64,000 nt of DNA from Setoptus koraiensis (lineage: Eukaryota; Arthropoda): assembly GCA_048013815.1 (NCBI GenBank), contig CM106585.1, forward strand, positions 6,572,001 to 6,636,000. The letters run 5' to 3'. Under the pieces are notes generated by a model that made no database searches, was not told the origin of the DNA, and was given only the letters and a program-made list of their open reading frames with translations. Below are positions 60,490 to 64,000 of this stretch, piece by piece (position 1 is the stretch's first letter; each line of letters starts with the position of its first letter). Made by a program: the position numbers and the translations under genes.

Positions 60490-63400
60490 GCAAATGCGCT
60501 GTTAGGTTGGGTCTATTCAGTGAACTTTTTGTTGTTGCTCTATTGTTGCTATTTTATTTTTTCTATAGGCGATAAAAGATAACAACCAGTTTGGGCTGCT
60601 GCTGTCGCTGTTGTCGCTGTTGTTGCTGTTGAGCACCACGTTGTTGGCCGCGAGCTGTTGTAACAAACACCGTTGTGGTCATCGCTGGCGGTGCCGCTGT
60701 CGATTATCTGTTGTTGTTCATTCGCGCCAAGCTGGCTGGCGCGCCCCTGGTGGCTGTGTAGAGCAGCACGAGTGGTGCGACCACCAACAATGTGCCGTTG
60801 CCTTGTTAGGCCAAAGTTGTGTCGTAATGTTGTCTCGCCGGCTAGCTAGCCAGAGTTAATGCACATTGCAATGCGTTCGCCCTGTTACTTGCGCACGTAC
60901 TTTTGTCTGTGTGTGTGTGTGTGTGTGTGTGCGTGTGCGTGCGCGTGTTACAATAAAAGCGCGTGTGCGTCCTCGTGTGCGTGTTGTCCGGACCGGAAGT
61001 CACTATTGAACTCAACTGCTATTGCTTTCACCTATTGTTTGGAGTTCAATGGAGCTGCTTTGCTTGCTGGCGCTTGTATTGTGTTGCTGTTGATGTTGTT
61101 GTCGCCCGTTGATCTTGCTACTGAGGGGCGAGGGGGGGCGCCATTGAGGAGTTGCCGTTGTGGAACAAGTTGCGCAATTGGCAACATTGGTGCATAGTTA
61201 AGTGATGAGAGTGGGGCGACACAAGAAGATTGGGGGTCGGGCGGGGGGGTGGCGGCAAGAAGTAGCGGTGAGGAAATTGAATTAAAATGAGTGAATTACG
61301 TGAATTCTCGTCTTGTTGTTGTTGTTGTTGTTTGCGTGTGCATGTGCGTGTACGTGTGTTGTGCGTGTGCGCGTGTTGTGCGTGTGCGCGTGCTGAGCGT
61401 GTGCCGCTCGTGTGCGTGTGTGTGTGTGTGTGTGTGCAAGAGCAAGTTTCAATTTGCGTGAATAGCGAGCAAGTTTTATTTAATCTTGACATTTGATCAT
61501 GAGGCGGCGGCACTTATACCCGTCGCATAGTGTCATTCATTGGCGTTGTTGCTGCACGCCAGCTCACCTGTGCGTTGCTCTACGCCAGCTCACCTGTACC
61601 TGTGTTGCTGCACCTGTGTGTTGTATGGACCTTACATAGATATTACATAATACACATAATACAATATTGTGTAATTTGTATTATTGCGTAATAATATTCA
61701 CCATGTCATACGGTGCGACGATGCCGCTGTCATTGTTGTTGAGTTATTCATAAAAATTACTGTTTAGTTAATACAAGTCAGCCTGTCGACGGCAGTTTGT
61801 CGCGCCGACAAGTCAGTCCGACTTGTCAGTTTGTCGCGTCCGAGGCGACTCAGGCCCGCGCTCGCTGCTGATTCGGGGGCCCCGACTGGTTGACGGTGAG
61901 GCTAGGCGAGCTCGCAAACTGTTTCGCTGTGTCCGACCGGTCGCCTCGCGGCGCCCAGGTGAACTGCTGTGTGAACTATCGGACTGCCGCGCTGTCGGAC
62001 CGTCGCGCTGTCGGACCGTCGCACTATCGGAATGTTGCACTGTCGAAACGATGCCAAAAGCCACTCGGCATCATGTTGGCGGGCTGACGATACAGTATGG
62101 CTACTGCTGCTGCTGCTGAACTGACGCACCAAATGGCGCACTGTTTGCGGGGCCCCTCGCTATCGAATGGATGATCGGAGTTGCTCGAGTGTGTAATTGC
62201 CAAATAATTGGGCATAATTCTCGTCGCTGGCGCACGAGCCAAGCTTACAAACTGTTATATTTTCGCTTGATTGAACTTTATAAAATGACAAGCACGGCGA
62301 CATAACTAGCTCTATTATCGCCTCGATGGGCCCGCCGTGTCTTGGCAAAACTTGCGCCCCACAACCGGCGCACGATGCGCATGAATATTTGCGCATGAAT
62401 ATTTGCGCATGAATATTTGCGCGAATATTTGCGCGGATATTTGCGCGGATATTTGCGCGGATATTTGCGCGGATATTTGCATTCGCGTACGTGCGCAACA
62501 TTCAAATATCCGTCAGCTAATATCCGTCGATATTTCGCCGCCAATGCAACTGCATGCATATCCATCGCCATCGCCATGCTTCGGGGGCCCAATATGCATA
62601 TCGAGCCAATATACATATATCACGTCATCACAATATCGTCGTCATGTTGACGTATGTGCGCGTTGCCATGTTCGCGATGACGGCATCGCTCTCATGCTCG
62701 GCTGCTGCCAATTGTCGAGATGGCGCAACTTGATAGTCAACGGCGACAACGGCGCACATCGCGAAAACTGTGCCAAATCGCGCATCCTGTGCCGACTCTT
62801 CGATCTCTCTGCGCGGTGCCAGCACGATGCCGGCACGATGCCGGCAAGGCCATGTTGGCGAGACGATCGTTCGCGAACGGCGACATGCCCGCTCGGCGCG
62901 GTGTCGCATTGTTTGATTTGCGAGCTAGTTAGCGAGCTCGTTAGCGCTGGGCGACTCTAGCGACTTTCGCGACTCTCGCGACTCTCGCGACTAGCGACGC
63001 TAGCGACCTCGGCGACCGCATATCCATTGCAACGGCGGCTGCATATACAGCGCGACGGCGGCCGCCTATCCAGCGCGACGGCGACTGGATATCCATTGGA
63101 ACGGATGGCGAAAGTAATTGAATAACGGCGCCTGATTTATCAATGGATTTATCAATGAATTTATCGCCGCCCGACAATCGACAAGGCTTGTCACCGAGAG
63201 GCGCTGTCATTATTTTTCACAATAGCCCGTTGTATTTCATTTCGGCTCGTTCCGTTTCGTTTTTCATTCTTCTTTTCATTTGTCGTCGTTCGCCGAGAGC
63301 CACGTCGCGCGCCAAAGCGACTCGCTAGGCGATGCGAAATATCCGTCGGCGCCGGGCAAGTGTATCCAACGTCAAACTGGCGCACGTTGCCGCGAACGGG

Positions 63401-64000
63401 GCCCCTCGAAGCGGGCATAATCGCGCCCGCGAGACGAGATATTTGTGAAACTTGAGTGTTTGTCGCCGGCGACAAACACGACTCGGCCAGCTGTATAACT
63501 GGCGCCCGGCGATATAACTAAATCGCCCATAGCGATACACTTTTATCGGCGCATATCGGCGCATATCGGCGCGTATCTCCGCGTATCGCCGCATGTCGCT
63601 ATATGTCACATATCGCTGGGGCGATATATGGGGCGGCCAACTGTGGCGCCTCAATTGATTCGCCAGGGGCTGCGACGCCGATGAAATATATATGAGATAA
63701 TGTATTCGGCAGTATGTTTAACGCACTGGCGCTGGTATATTTAGCATCGGCATCCACCGGCGCCCAGCCCGGGTGTGGGCGCCCCGCGAGCCGGCGAGCC
63801 GGCGCGCCGTAAGTGCTTGTACGGCTGCCCGGCGCTGAATGGGCCCGCGAATCGCGAGTCGCAGCGTCGGGATAATGTCACAATGGCCGCCCGATCGGCG
63901 ATTGATTGTCGCCGATCACAGCCGCCGCCGCGCTGCAGCTGGATGCAGCATTGACCGGGCACAGAGCGGATTCCGCGCGCGGATTGCGACCCGCTTCCGC
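60490..64000. other. Non-coding interval upstream of the AstC-R-like gene
   Basis: No supported gene. It holds GT tracts (60907-60931, 61417-61436), the motif AGCTCACCTGT twice at 61560-61595, a degenerate array with ATATTTGCGCG units (62385-62482), CGACTCTCG repeats (62955-62995), and GCATATCGGC repeats (63540-63600). Promoter and 5'-UTR exons of the receptor may be here but cannot be placed. Confidence 0.55.
62385..62482. repeat. Tandem array of ATATTTGCGC units
   Basis: Two sub-arrays: three 14-bp copies (GCGCATGAATATTT) and then five 12-bp copies (GCGCGGATATTT). The second appears to derive from the first by loss of two bases. Confidence 0.75.

Overview
The window is eukaryotic nuclear DNA: spliceosomal introns, AATAAA polyadenylation signals, no operons. 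Four recognisable animal genes (an allatostatin-C/somatostatin-type receptor, a TLX/C15 homeobox gene, HHAT/Rasp and a white/E23-like ABCG transporter) place it in Metazoa, most likely an arthropod. Intron-poor housekeeping genes and heavy CAG/CAA (poly-Q/N) expansions would fit a mite, but that is a guess. I see no transposon ORF, rRNA, tRNA or CRISPR array.

Layout. (1) 1-8 kb is AT-rich and gene-dense. It holds PRORP (+), VPS37 (-), triosephosphate isomerase (-), HHAT/Rasp (+, two introns of about 100 nt) and a secreted protein made only of the NPC1 N-terminal sterol-binding domain (-), whose frame is broken by one base near the end. (2) 8-12.6 kb is a non-coding transition zone. (3) 12.6-31.1 kb is one TLX/C15-class homeobox gene (-) of four coding exons, including a 27-nt microexon and a 15.2-kb intron. 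That intron contains a 744-nt, phase-compatible poly-Q exon candidate. (4) 31.1-40.7 kb is non-coding and rich in tandem repeats and hairpins. (5) 40.7-44.8 kb is an ABCG half-transporter (-, 3 exons). (6) 44.8-53.3 kb is non-coding. (7) 53.3-60.5 kb is an allatostatin-C-receptor-like GPCR (-, 4 coding exons) with very large low-complexity N- and C-terminal regions. (8) 60.5-64 kb is non-coding.

The genes do not form one pathway. The left block is a housekeeping cluster (mitochondrial tRNA processing, ESCRT-I sorting, glycolysis, Hedgehog lipidation, sterol binding). The right part is a developmental/neuroendocrine landscape with long regulatory stretches. All exon models were built by hand from splice consensus, reading phase and protein-family continuity. 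The total coding length of each multi-exon model is a multiple of three. The most interesting observations are the candidate in-frame exon in the C15 intron, the microexon inside homeodomain helix 3, the frameshifted stand-alone NPC1 domain, a tandem array of 5'-splice-site look-alikes inside the C15 intron, and several perfect inverted repeats, one a 24-bp palindrome with two E-boxes.
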